A stretch of DNA of 64,000 nucleotides from Campylorhamphus procurvoides (lineage: Eukaryota; Chordata; Aves; Passeriformes; Dendrocolaptidae). Both the position numbers and the translations under genes were made by a program. This document shows, in pieces, positions 1-12,670 of this stretch. Positions within the stretch are counted from its first letter, which is position 1; every line of letters starts with the position of its first letter. The stretch covers positions 1,240,001-1,304,000 of the forward strand of contig WBMV01000852.1 in NCBI GenBank assembly GCA_013396655.1. The letters run 5' to 3'. The notes beneath the pieces are model-generated. The model made no database searches. It was not told the origin of the DNA and saw only the letters and a list, made by a program, of their open reading frames with translations.

Positions 1-3000
1 TTGGAATGGCTGCCCTGTAATTCTTGCTAAGGTCATGCTTTTTCTTTTAAGTTATCTCTTTAGTGGGTTTACGAGGCACTATTTACATCCTGTATCACAG
101 TCTGGCATAAGAAACGGGAACTATTTGTGTACCGCTACAGTAAGCCTTACGGCAATTATTACCATCCCTCTATGTGTAAAATTACTTTGCTCCCATCCTA
201 GAAAAAGAAACTATTTTTCCTTTGGGGTAATAGATCTTGAATTACTGATGGAATATCACCACTCTCATCCCAAAGTCACTCTTCATGAGTGGCACGAGAG
301 CACATAACAAATACTTAAGACTCATCTTTAGATAAATCTGTTTTCTATCTCTGCTGACCTAAGTCACATAATATAATGCAGCCAGAAACCAGTGTCTAAC
401 ACACAATAAATAAAAGGTGTTAAAATGTCTTTATGCACCAAAAGATAAAGTATATCACCTAATGTTAGAGTTAATTCTTTTGGGGCAGACTGGATTATTC
501 AGTAACTGCATTTCAATGCAAACATGCTGAGTTCCTTGGAGGGCAATATAAATTCCAAGTAAGTGTGTAAAGAAATCTTTAAAGAATACCCTTCTGTGCT
601 GACAGGAACATCAGCTGCTCTTGCCTGAGACGATGCAAATGCGACCAGATCTCAAAGGGAGTCAGCTGTTTTGGAGAAACCAAACACACATGAGCAAAGA
701 CAGCTCATGAAGTCCCTCAGAAGTGAGAAGATTCTGGGGGCATCACACCCCTTGCTGGGATGACCGTGCCCAGCATACCCTGGGAAGACCCAGGGACTTC
801 ACTGAGTCGGCCTCGCGAAGGTCACTGAGGAAGGGCAGCCAAGCATGAAGGCATTTCGGCTCAGCACGTGGAATTCCACAGCCCTGCTAGAAAAATTGCA
901 GCATTCCCCCAAAGTAATCAGCGAAATGACCAGTTTTTAAGATGTTGGGGAGGCAGCTGGACAAGGAGGAGCCTTCCACAAACTAGACCTGGAGCTGTGG
1001 AGCACATCGGGGCTCCTCTGGCAGGAACCCCAAGCCTCCTTAGCAAGGCAGGGACAGCACTGGGCAGGAATGTCAATGGAGAGTTTCTCACTTACCTGAG
1101 GCTCTAATTTGGTATAGGGCAATTTGATCTTTAATGTCAGTCTTAATTACATTAATTAAGGGGAAGGGATCCAATCCTACCACCAGTATTTAATCCTGGG
1201 TATGACTCATCCTGATCCGATTAACTGTTTCCCACACAGCGAAACCTTCAAGACATACTGAGTCAGGAGAAAATGAGAGAAGCAGAAGAGAGACCCAAAC
1301 CTCCACAAGGCTCAACCATCGTCTGGAATGACCTACACGTGGCTGCAGCAGCTCCATCAAAAACTGGGAAAAGGGAGCATGACTAATCCAGGCAGGATGC
1401 AGTGAAAGCACGTAAAACCAATTTCCAAATCTGTAAGACTAAAGAAGGATTTAATTTATTTAGCTTTGTATTTCTAAAATAACATCAAATGATGCTTGTT
1501 TTAAGAGAGTTTGTTGGAAATAAAAAAACAAACCCCAAGTTTTGCCAGTGGAGAACTGGAAATCCCAGATAATTTAATCCCAGCTGGTTTGGCAGTACCA
1601 AAACCAGCTCCGTGTGCCTTCCAGAGGCTCCATGACAGTGCCTGGCTCTGCAGCCACCAGAGCCCAAACCCTCTGTTCTACTTTGGTTTGTTAATCAGAG
1701 GAGAATGTATCAAGGATCTCAGGCATTCTAGCTAAAACAGCTGAAGAATAAAGGGGAAAAAAGTGGTAATTTCCAGAATTTAGAACTTCATGCCAGCAGC
1801 CCCTATCAGATGTATTTATTGTTTCCTTTTTTAGGAGGTCAGCTGATGTAGAACTGCAGAACCCAATCTCACCTGACCACAGCCAACAGGAGGCAGAGGC
1901 ATCAGTGCAGGCTTGAGCCTCTGAAGTGTATTTCAGGAACTGCTTGCTTCTCTGCCAGAAACCCACGTGCAGGCAGTGGGATGGGTGGCAGAAATGTGTC
2001 GTGGATTTCTCTAATTAGCCATTATGCAAAATTACGTCTGTGTATTCACATAGGCACAAACCCGCATATATAAATGGACAGCTATGCATATATATGTCTG
2101 TAGGAAAGTCTTTACAAAAGTTATTTAAAAAAAGCTTTCCATGAGAGCAAAACGAATACCTGTATTAACACCATATCTTATTTATCTTCTTAGCACACAA
2201 ACTGAGTAACTCAAAAACAAAATCCCCCACAGGGTCTGCGCTAGGATCCTAAGGAATCATGCAGATGTAACTTTATTTTCTCACAGAGTTTAATTTTCTT
2301 AAATAGTTTCTGGAAATATTAGTAAAGAAAAACAGGCATGATGATACAGAAGACGACCATTTGTATATTTTGGGTCACTATTTGCACTGCTAGCAGCACA
2401 GCAGCAGGTTCCATTTGCCTTGCACTAAGCATATCATGAATAATTCAGTTCCTTGCTTTGTTCCCTAAATAGTTGACAGGGAACAGAAACTTTGTTCATG
2501 ACCCATATGGCCTTTTTGAAGCCTGCCTATTCATTTAATAATGCACATCACAGCGCGCATCACCAAGGCTTGGCATCTATTAAAAATAAAAGTATTCAGT
2601 AACTATTACTAACAAATGGCCATTAAATAAGTAACTTCCCAGTGCTACCACCTTTTGCTCACAAATAGCACTCAGCCAACTATTTAAATAATTAAATGCT
2701 CTCAATCTGCACAGCACCAGCCCTGGCTCACGTAGCCTTCGACAGGAAACGGATTCCAGAACCGCTGGGAACATGTTCCTGCCTCAGCCTCAAATGTAAC
2801 TGAAATATCTGAGCTCTCTGCTAAATCACAGATGCCCTGTTGCAACAAAGAAAGCAATTTCCATCAAAGGCACGCTGACATTTTCATGAACTCCTTCCAC
2901 ATTTCTAACTGCCGATCCTTCTTCCCACTGTCTCCTCTCGTCACATTTTGGAGGAGTCCTGGGCTTCTCCCATCTCTAGGCTCACATTTGCCTAGAGCAC

Positions 3001-6000
3001 AACAGCAGTGTTGGATTGTTGAGTCAAGGTAACATATTGCAAAATTCTGGCCACTTCATTTGTTCTAGTACTGTGAGGGAGGATTACTGCAGCAGTCTGC
3101 AGCCATGGCTGAACTTCCAAAGGGATCACATCCCGTAGTATTTCCTTTATCTAGAGCCAGATCTCAGCAAAAGTACTACACTTCATATAAACTCCACTCT
3201 GAAGAGATTTAAATTTACTGGAGAGAAGTCAAGCCTTTGATGGGGTCCTGACCCCTTCAGCAACCGAGACCTTTTCCCTGAAACCTCACACAACCCCCTT
3301 AAGTATCCTGCTGGCTAATGAAGTTTGAGCACCCATTAAAAAAGGTAAAATGAGTAAGATCTTCAGATGTTACCTGCTCACTTCTGTTAATGTTATCTTC
3401 TCCATTCTGTTAAGTACCAAACTTTCCCAAAAGATAACCAAAGACGTTAGGTTGTTCCACAACCAGACACTGCTTTGGTGGGAAATGTCAACACACAACC
3501 CCCAAATTCCCCAATGAGGAATAAAAATCACTGAAGCACCCAAGAAACAAGATTTCCAAACAGTTTTTCTTCTGAGCCATTTGAACACCCTATTTTTGAC
3601 AGTGACATTTCAATTCACTTTTCAATTTTTACATTTCACTAAAAGAAAAAAACAATAATGGATAGAGAAAACTCCATCTAACTGGAAAATTACAACCTTC
3701 TCAGCCTTGAAGAAATACTCATAAAACAAGCAGATTATGAGTCAGTATTTTAAACTGGCCAGGAACTAGTTCATTACGAAATCATGTGTATGTACATTTG
3801 TGGCAATTGCATGTGTCCAAAGGAAACATCAGCTTACATGAAGGATGAGATTTCTCCCACATTTAAAGATTACCCATTACTGAGACTGAGAAACATCAGA
3901 TATATACACAGAGCAAGAGGCATTATTTAACTTCCTTTCCATAAACAGCACTCTAGAAATTCAAGAAAGCCAACTTGTTTAATTTTGAAAAGTCTAACAT
4001 TGCCCAAGTCCCAGTACTACCAGGGAAACCCCCAGCTTTTCAATACATTCCATAGAGTTTCAGTGTGGCAGCTACTGTGCTTCAGAAACTCATCAGCTTT
4101 TAAAGAGAACTGAACTGAGAATAGAAGCCCTTAATGCAAGACCATCGTAGAATACTATTATTAAAATTGATTGTTATTCAGGCAGTATCAATTTCATTAT
4201 CCCTGATCGATCCCAAGCAATCCTCCTTAGCAACCTTCAGCTACAAATGCTGCCTGAACAGTAACTTAATACAGTACAACAAATTGCAGCCCTGCTACTC
4301 CCAGTTAAGTTTGGTAACAGTCCAACTTATTAGCAGGCTTCAAGTAAATAGCTGTCATAGGTGCTGACGGTAGGGAACTGCATGTCAAAGCACCATCAAA
4401 AAGGGCTGAGAAAACTCTTGCCCCTCAAGGCTTTGTTAATTTGATTTATGTGTGCAGGCAGGAAACTAATTGCTAATTGTTGCAGTGCATACCATGGAAT
4501 TGCAGTACTCCACTCAAAGTCTGGATCTCAAGAGTACCAACAGAGTTTTACTCTGCTGATGAGAGATGCATCCTAAGAAGGAAACTGCCACTGTTTGGTG
4601 CTTCATAAATTTTAAGACCTCTTTGCAACGCCCTGAGCCACAGTGTCTGAGGAAACAGCCACGCTCTGAGCACACTGGATCTCTGGGAAGGTGAGCACCA
4701 ACATCATCAACTGGGCAAAGTTTGTTCCTCAGTATCACTATAAGCACATCCTTTGCACCACCAGCCAAAATTGCTGATTCTCCTTGTATTGAGCTGCAAG
4801 GACTGGACAATGTAGGAGAACTTTGTCCTATGGTATTTCCCAAATAAAAGCAATTGGCCTAAAATGAAAACTGGTTGTCACTTCAGCAAGCTCTGTGGTT
4901 TTTTTCTGGCTTCAGATTCTTTATGTCAGGAAAAATGTGGTTTGGTTAAATCTATAAAAATTATAGATGGCAATGTAAATAACTCTTTAGCCTCTAAATA
5001 CTGCCTTTTAGCCAGCATTAGTGTCAGAATCACTGAGAAATACCTAGTCAAGCATGTCTGTTTTTCAGGTAATATCAAATACTGGGTCTTCCACTCACCA
5101 TAAGTTTCTTACAATGTTTGTATTTTTAAAACCCATAGATGTTTCACCACCCTTTTTTGTTTGTCGTGCTGAAACAGAAACAATCCCTTGAAAGTCTGAG
5201 CTTTCTGATCAGGACCAAACCCCTACAGGCAAAGGGCAGAGCAAGATGTCCTGGAGCAGCCCAGTCCTTTCTCAGATCCCTCTGTTTCCCCAAGCAGGCA
5301 CAAGCAAGGAATGCTAGACTTTTAAAGAACAAATTACTCCCTCACCCATGCTGGCACAGCTCATTTCATCATCTATTAAGAAAAGTAGTACTTGTCGCCA
5401 ATCAGAATTGCTGTTCTAATTGGCACTAAATTGCCCCACACTTCAAGCAGTGATGGTAAAGAGGTAGATAGCTAATGGCCATGGAAATTGGTTCTCTCTC
5501 TAAACTCTAACCACACTTCTGTTCCGAGGAGTGAGAGGCAATTTCAGCAAGGTTTTTCAGTTTTCACACAGATAACATAGGATATTTACACAAGACATCA
5601 CATACAAGACAAATCCTCCTTTTGCCTCTTTTGAGAGAAGCTCTCTGAGGTCTGGCAATCTCTCTTTTACTTTCTTACATATGAAACACAAAATTAAATT
5701 AATTTCCCTTCTTTAAAGGCAAACCATTAAGTTGGCCCAACTGAGCTTTCCTTTCCATGTTCCATGCAGAGAAATGTACGTTGTTTTGGGGAAAGAGCAG
5801 TAAAAGACCAAAGCCACTCATGTGAGCTGTGACAGATAAGGAAATTTGTCAAGGGACAAATTATTATGCTGATGGGGCAAATTCCGGCTTATTGATTCTA
5901 ATTCATTACCACATCACACTTACGGCTTAGGAAAATTGTTTCACGGCAGCAGTGTGTACTTAATTTGCAAAGGATACAGTAATAATAAAAAAATCAGATT

Positions 6001-6217
6001 CTACTGTAAATGATTTCCCAAATCAAACAGCTAAAATGAATAAATATTTAGTTACCATTAAAAAAAAAATAACAAACCAAGAGCAATAATTTGTTCCCAG
6101 CGAAACACATAGTGATCTTGAAACATGTCCTTTCAATGTTAAGTTAATCATAAGATACTGCTTCAACAAAGAAGGGAAATGTTATATGCTGTAACTGACC
6201 CTAACAGGATCAAAATT

Positions 6218-6237
6218 GCATTATATTGATATAATGC
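6218..6237. repeat. Short perfect inverted repeat
   Basis: GCATTATAT and its exact reverse complement ATATAATGC are separated by TG. It is AT-rich and could extrude as a small hairpin, but arms of nine bases can occur by chance in a window of this length. Confidence 0.7.
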
Positions 6238-9200
6238 TTCCCTCTTTCATCCACAGAAAACAAAATAAATGAAAGAGCTATATTTGGGAAAAAAAATTGA
6301 ATGAAACTAAAGAAAACTATAAAACAGACAAGCCTTTCTATTAACACCTCTGAAGTCAGATATAGCCTATATTTTTTTGTTTAAAAAGACATCATATTTG
6401 ATGTAAGTGGATACGTGAAGCCTAAATTTATCAGGTCACTATTCCACAGATACCACTCGGGTCACACAGGGCATCTTTCTTCCACAAAAGACACCTCCCT
6501 GTGTTCTCAGAGCCATTCTCCATTGGGCACATAGCAGGAGGATAAGTGGGAACTTTCCCTTGTTTGACATTACTCTTATCTCCTTTCAAAAAGGGCTTTG
6601 TACTTAAAAATACACATTCAGAATTATCATGTGAACGAAGAGAATCCCAAGTGATTCCACAGTGTGGAAATTAAATAAATCTAGTGAGTTCACTTAGCTC
6701 CCAGTTAGCCAGGAACACTCCAACATCCATTCCTAAAGATGCAGTAGGCACGACTTCAGACCCAGCCTAACTAAATTTAATCCTTGCACATACAATACAA
6801 TAAATATCTAAGACTAATATACAGGAGGGAAAGGACAAGTTCCCACTGAGATTTGCCTTTTGCAGTGCATTTTTCAGCTGCTGGCACAACAAAAAACAGA
6901 ATTTGGTTGCACACAAGGCACACAAAGACAACTGCTCTGAGCACAAGTGAAGTGAGCAGCAGCCACGAGAGGTCAGGTGTAGGGACAACAAGGGTCTTTC
7001 CCATGGGAAGCAGTCACCAGAGCCCTCCTTTCTCGCCACACATCTTTCCCTTAGCAGGAAAGGCTCTGCTCCTGCTGGGATTTCTTATTCCTGGGACAAA
7101 GGCAATTTCACCAAGCAGCAGCCTGTAAGTTTAATTCAGTCCAAATCTCCAGAACTCCTATTTTCTGAGAAGTTTTATGCTCTCTTTATTCCTCAGATCC
7201 GTGTTTCTCACAACCAAGGAAAGGGTTTGAAGTGCCAAGGTTTTAACAGTACTGATTCCAACTGATCAGGGACAAGAAACACTTGGTTATGGAAGTTTCT
7301 CACTTCACTTAGAGGGAGGGGAAAAAAAAAAGTAAACTTTTCTCACTGCACAGGCACTTTTTTCCTTTGGCCATGACTGCACAGGAGAGCTGCTCCTGCC
7401 TGCTCTCCCAAAGCCCTTTGAAGAATTAAGCTTAAGTTATGGCTGGCAGCAGGCACCGGTGACAAATCAATTCTTGCCAGAGATGGATTTGGGAGATTCC
7501 GCAGGTGATACCACCTGCTGGAATAAGGAACAGATGTGTCTCTAAAGGACAGTTAGTTACAACTACAGGTATTACGAAGGGATTTAAACCTCCCTATTGC
7601 TCGAGGGGGCAAAAAAATGATAGTGAAGAAAGCATTTGAGTGAGAATATACAGGATGAAAAGCACAGTTGAAATGTAGGAGTTGTTCTATAGACTGGGTG
7701 AAGAGCAAAGCAAAGTCTGTGCCCCCTCCCAATTTTAATCATGGAAAAATGTATCCAAGTAACTGTGAATCTGATAGTAAGCAGGATGTATAATTGATGA
7801 GAGAAATTACTGAGTAAAGCAGAATAAGGTACAAGAATTTTAAGTGTTAGAGAGAATTAGCTAATCTGACAAATAATGTATAGCTAATCACTGACATCAA
7901 CACAACTGTCTATTTTTTTTTACTTTTACTATTCAACATGAATTTTTGTTTATCCATGTAATTTGCAAAAGTCAAACCCAAAATCACAACTTCCTAAAAA
8001 ATTATGATAGCCCTACATTCTCCAAATAAACTAGGACTGTTTCATTTTTATTTGGTTTTGCAGTAACAAAACTGAAATAATTTCATATAAAATAAAAATA
8101 CCACCTTTTGTACTTCCCCTAATGAAATGATCAATAAACAGCATTTAAAGAAGTTAGAGTTAATGCAATATAATTTAAGAAAAAGATGCCAAATTGGATA
8201 ATAGTGGTAATTATCTCAGAGGTCTCTGATGACTGCATTTCTGCTACTTTTTGTGCTTTTATTGCCTTGTCCCTTTAGATTTTTTGATAATATTCAACTC
8301 AAATCTTAACTGAAAACACTCAAAGTTCAACTGCAAAACACTCAATCTAACCTGAATCTGACAGATGTGTAACAGAATAAAACTTCTTTAACATTCCCTT
8401 TTTTATACAAGGTGAGAAGGAAAAACCAGCAGAATTTTCAAAAGTACTTAAGCAATATTGGAAATCTAAATGCCACTTTAAAAAGTAGCTTTAAAAAGTC
8501 AGATTTCATTGAGAATTGGCAATTTTTTTACTGAAAATTTCCTTTTGAAAATTCAACAGCATGCTTAGCAAAATTATTGGGCGTTTCTGTATTTTTGAAA
8601 GTCTGTCTGTTATGACCTTCAGCATTTCTTATAGACTGTAGAGACTTCCACATCTAAATGCATTCATCACTTTTGAAAACAGGACCTTTCCTAGACTAAT
8701 GACTGTCCTTTGGAGCTGCAGATATTCCTCAGGGAGCACAATGTGGACTCAAAGCACAGATGATGACTCTCCAACTCTGCCCTCTTAACATGCTCTCTCC
8801 AAAAGGGCTCTGAGAACTCAGTCGTGCCATGGAGCCTCAACCCAGCTGTCCCAGGAGATAACCTGCTTTCAGCCTATCAGTTTTGTCCATCTGTTTTGCC
8901 CTGCTAAGTTCTCCTGATTATGGATAAAAATTTAAATAGCACCTGAAGTATTCTGTGTTTCAACTTCTGTCTCGTCTCTTTTGGGTGTGGTATTTATGCC
9001 CTTTTCACATTCGCCCTGAAGGTCTCTGGGAGCAAGTTTCACCAGACTTGAACATAGTATTTTCATGTATCTTCGAAATAATACTAGAAGTCACGTTCAT
9101 GGCACAAACAGACATAATTGCTGGATTCCTATCAGCCCAGTGATGTCTGCAGAATTATGTCTGGTTTTACCAGTTCTGAATCTGCCTGTACTGTGAAGCA

Positions 9201-9443
9201 AGTTCTCTTATAAATATTTATGTGAGCAAATCTAGTATTCACACTGCTAAATCATTACATTCACTGATTGAGTCCTAGTAACAATATTTGTGCCAATTTT
9301 TGTCAAAAAGAAAAACCTCCAAGGTTTTTTTTGTGGCGATTCCTTTTCCCCTTTCAGACACCTCTCACAACTTAAGTCCTCTTGAAATCTCAAACATCAG
9401 GAGTAAACTGATTTCTTTCTATGCTCAACATTGCCAGCACCGC

Positions 9444-9457
9444 CCTGTAGGGGGCAG
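9444..9457 (+). promoter_or_regulatory. CTCF-like motif
   Basis: CCTGTAGGGGGCAG matches the CTCF core CCASYAGRKGGCRS at 13 of 14 positions (T in place of A at position 3). It is an isolated GC-rich island in AT-rich intron, about 2.7 kb past the NAALADL2 exon on the gene's strand. Confidence 0.45.
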
Positions 9458-12126
9458 GGGGAAGGCTTCAAAAAGCTTTACAGAGATAATGTTTACTTGA
9501 GGCTGTATCATTGATTAGGCAACTTGGCCAAGACCAGTAATTACAGCCGTGCTAAATTACACAGTATTCTGTAACACTGACATTTCACAGGAAGCAGGGT
9601 GCAAAGTTGAAGGAATAAAAGCCAGCACTGAGTTTTCTTACCTAATGATTTTTAGTATGTCTGCTGGGGAAAAGTGCTTAACATGGATGTGGCTGATGTA
9701 GACAGCCAGTATGGGGCTGAGAGAAGAGACACACGCCAGCTCCCACCAAGAGCCTCCAATGGAAAAGCTGGACAAGAGCACCAACCCAGCACTGCCAAGA
9801 CATCTCCACACCTTCTAAATCAGTCCATGGATGGCAACTCAACCGCTTCCCTGGGCAGCAATGATCCTCCATTCCTAACTTGGTACACAGGCTTCATTCA
9901 ACTCGCACACAATTCAGTCTAAATCCCTATAAACCCAACACAAGTTCCCTGGAGCACTTGTGCAACCTCTTTAGAAGCCCAGAGGGTCCCAATCCTCAAA
10001 GCTTCATTTGACCACAAGCAGATTTCACTCCAATAGGAAGTTCCCACTCCAGACTTCCAAGCTCACTGAGGTGATGTCTGCTGGGACAATATGATTGGCA
10101 CCTCTGTGTCTTTAAAAGAGTTTTTTAATTCCTTTCTCAAGACTTAGCAAAATCCCTTACCATTACTGAGTCTGATCTAAGCAGTAAACAAAGAAAATTA
10201 CATTAATGTCATGCTCAGTAACATGTAGAAATTGCAAGCGAAGCAGCTGCCACTTATTCCGAGTAAGTGAAAGGATTATATTGAAAGAAGTTTGCCAATA
10301 ACATATATTGATTTTGTCGCATTTGGGCTTTTTTTTTACCCATGTAATATGTGTTGCATGTTCTGTACTTGTGAGGTTAAACACACCCAGGTTTGCAGTA
10401 TCTCTGAGTCTTGCCAAACAGATGTTGGACAACTTAACACAACATGGGATAAAGTCTGCCTCCTATCAAAATGCTGGGTAAGAACAATCTTGTGGGTAAT
10501 GCAGCATACTAAAAGCATTGATTATATATTAATATTCAGAATTGATAGGCAGCTGAATTAATGCTTGACTACATTTATTGAAATCATGTTATTAAATAGG
10601 AAAAAAGTACAAAATACTAAGAATTATGGGAGAGGATAACAAATACGTAAGTTTTTCAAGTTCTAAAGTATTCGTATAATTCATTTCACCTGAAGTCCAA
10701 ATTCTCACTAATACCCTAATAGCAAGCTGAAATCCTTTGACAAGTGATGAAGAGTTTGAAAAGAGATGTTTTTAAACCACTCTGTGAAAAAAGAAAATGG
10801 CAAGCAATTCCCAGTCCCCAAACACAAAGTATCATCCTGAATCTGACAGACATGTCAGCAATTTGCTATAATTTGTGTAATATCCAATCTTAGGGCTTAG
10901 CTAATTCCAATACTTTCATCATGACTAAGCCTAATGACAGAATTCAGTTCAATTGACTCGCTGAAAAGACAAAGAACATTTTACATTAAAAAAATCAGCA
11001 TTTTTCATTACCTGTACCCGTTCCCATTATGAAAATAATTAGTCTGTATAAAGTAGAGTCAGTTCAGCACATGAAAACTGACATGAAATCCTGCATATTT
11101 ATTTTTGCCCTTGAATTTAGTAACAGTGTTGGCTTAAAACATTGTATTAACCATTTCCAATTTTAAGACTGGATTTAGCAAATATAATAAAAGACAATAC
11201 TGTTAGAACAGTCCTGTGGTTACTTTCAATGTATTTCTGATCTACACAGGAACATCCACTTGGATGGCCATGACAACAACCTTTTCTAACCTCACATATG
11301 TAAGTTGTGCTGCTTCTGAACTAGTACGGATCAAAAATCCTGCAATGCCTTGCCTTTATCATGAAAAAGGAACTTTCCATTCCAGAAGCCAAAATAAGCA
11401 TTTCTACCCCCTCATATAGAAATAACTTTCAAAAGTTGGCAGGAAAACCTAATTTCTTCCACACTCCCTACCACAGAAAAGTGATTATACCCTAATACGA
11501 ACATGTTATATAAACTTTCAAAGCAGTGAAAAGATTCCACATGGAAAAAAACCCCAAATCAAAACCTAGTCAGTAGATATTTTACAACAATTTATATTCT
11601 TAAAATAAGTAATAAGGAATAAAAAATAAACAAATCATGGTCTTTCAGAGTGCAGAGGTCAATTTTCCCATCCTAAAGCCATGCAGACTAAATGTTTAAT
11701 TCACCATATAGATAAAAACACAAGCCAGGCTTCAATTTTGTGACAAGAATTCGACAGGGATTTCCCAAAGCACCAAATGTTACGAAACATCATATAAACC
11801 TTGCTTTTCAACAGTGTTATTTGGCGATCAGTTGGATCTAGGACAGCTGTTCTATTGTTTATATTTCTATTCACTTTGAATTATCTAGGTACATTATTCA
11901 TGTACATTAAAGATAATATATTTAGCAATAGAACATTATTAATGCAAAAACTATTATGATTAATTCAAATATCCATTGTTTTGTATACATTTAGGAAAGC
12001 TTCCCAAGCATAATGAGAAAGTGAACACGAAGAAAAAGTCAAGGTTTGTAAATAAGATTCCACATAAAACAGATCACAAAATCTGAACATTGGCAGCTGA
12101 TTGCATTCAGACAAAAAGCAAGTCAA

Positions 12127-12138
12127 AGTACATACCTG
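12127..12138 (-). other. 5' splice donor of the NAALADL2 exon
   Basis: The minus strand reads TACAG|GTATGTAC. The last exon base is 12136 and the GT is at 12135-12134. CAG|GTATGT is close to the vertebrate donor consensus. Past this point the frame runs only three more codons (Tyr-Val-Leu) to a TGA, as expected of intron sequence. Confidence 0.9.
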
Positions 12139-12637
12139 TAAATCTGTTGAATATTTTCAGCCTTGATTTCCTTGAGAATTTCACGGTATATATGAGGATT
12201 ATTTGGTTCTTGAGATGCTGGGGGAGAAGGGCATTTCTTGCGTGTATAATATCCTATCACAATTCCAAAAATAAATAAAATCAAAGCAGTGCAAAATACT
12301 TTGAGTATCCGAAAAAACTGGCAGCGATTGCTCTTTGGTGCCTGTCTCGTGTAGTGCGAGATGTAGTCGGGGTCTTCCTGAAGCCTCTGGAATCTTCCCT
12401 TAGGAGAAGATGAAGGCTGGATGGGCTCGAGATCGAGGTCAGGGCTCTGCGAGTTGCCCGGGTGATGCTGGACTGCACCATCCAGTCGGAAATGGTCGAA
12501 GCCAGGCTCCTCCAGCTCTTTTTCCATGTCCCATTCCAGTTCCAGCGCTGTGGCTTGGAGCTCATCATTGTCAAGGTATGGAGAGGGCCCCTGTGCTCTC
12601 TGGTCTGCACTCACTTTGTGATAGGCCATCTTTTTAT
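12136..12637 (-). CDS. NAALADL2: NAALADL2 internal coding exon (cytosolic tail, transmembrane helix, start of ectodomain)
   Basis: This 502-nt exon encodes the N-terminal part of NAALADL2, a single-pass type II membrane protein of the PSMA/NAALADase group (peptidase family M28-like). The family member is reported to lack the conserved zinc-site residues and is probably not an active peptidase; those residues lie outside this exon. What is seen: a frame opening KKMAYHKV, a conserved acidic block with DNDELQATALELEWDMEKE, then SPKGRFQRLQ and HYTRQAPKSNRC. A hydrophobic helix of about 21 residues follows (12308-12246, ILKVF...VIGYY), with basic residues on both sides, then a lumenal stretch ending AENIQQIYR. 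The order and wording match vertebrate NAALADL2 as I remember it. The exon enters after one base of a codon (phase 1) and leaves two bases into an Arg codon (phase 2), so the protein continues in both directions. The ATG at 12629-12627 has a good Kozak context (A at -3, G at +4) and could be a start if the preceding exon is skipped. The antisense open frames over this exon are shadows. Confidence 0.94.
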
Positions 12638-12670
12638 CTAGCAAAACAAAATTTTAAAAAAGCCACAAAT
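12638..12670 (-). other. 3' splice acceptor of the NAALADL2 exon
   Basis: Read on the minus strand, the intron ends in a T-rich run (GCTTTTTTAAAATTTTGTTTTGCTAG), written here as two pieces: a T-rich tract and the terminal TTTTGCTAG. The AG dinucleotide is at 12639-12638, and the coding frame starts directly after it. Confidence 0.88.

Larger units (their letters stand above)
1..12135 (-). other. NAALADL2: Intron downstream of the NAALADL2 exon
   Basis: No further exon of the gene was recognised here: no minus-strand frame resembles the next part of NAALADL2. The open frames are short, lie on both strands and have no family resemblance. The sequence is AT-rich with A/T runs (for example 6061-6069 and 7321-7331). 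The only items that stand out are a CTCF-like motif at 9444-9457 and a short inverted repeat at 6218-6237. No CR1 copy was recognised in this part. Confidence 0.75.
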
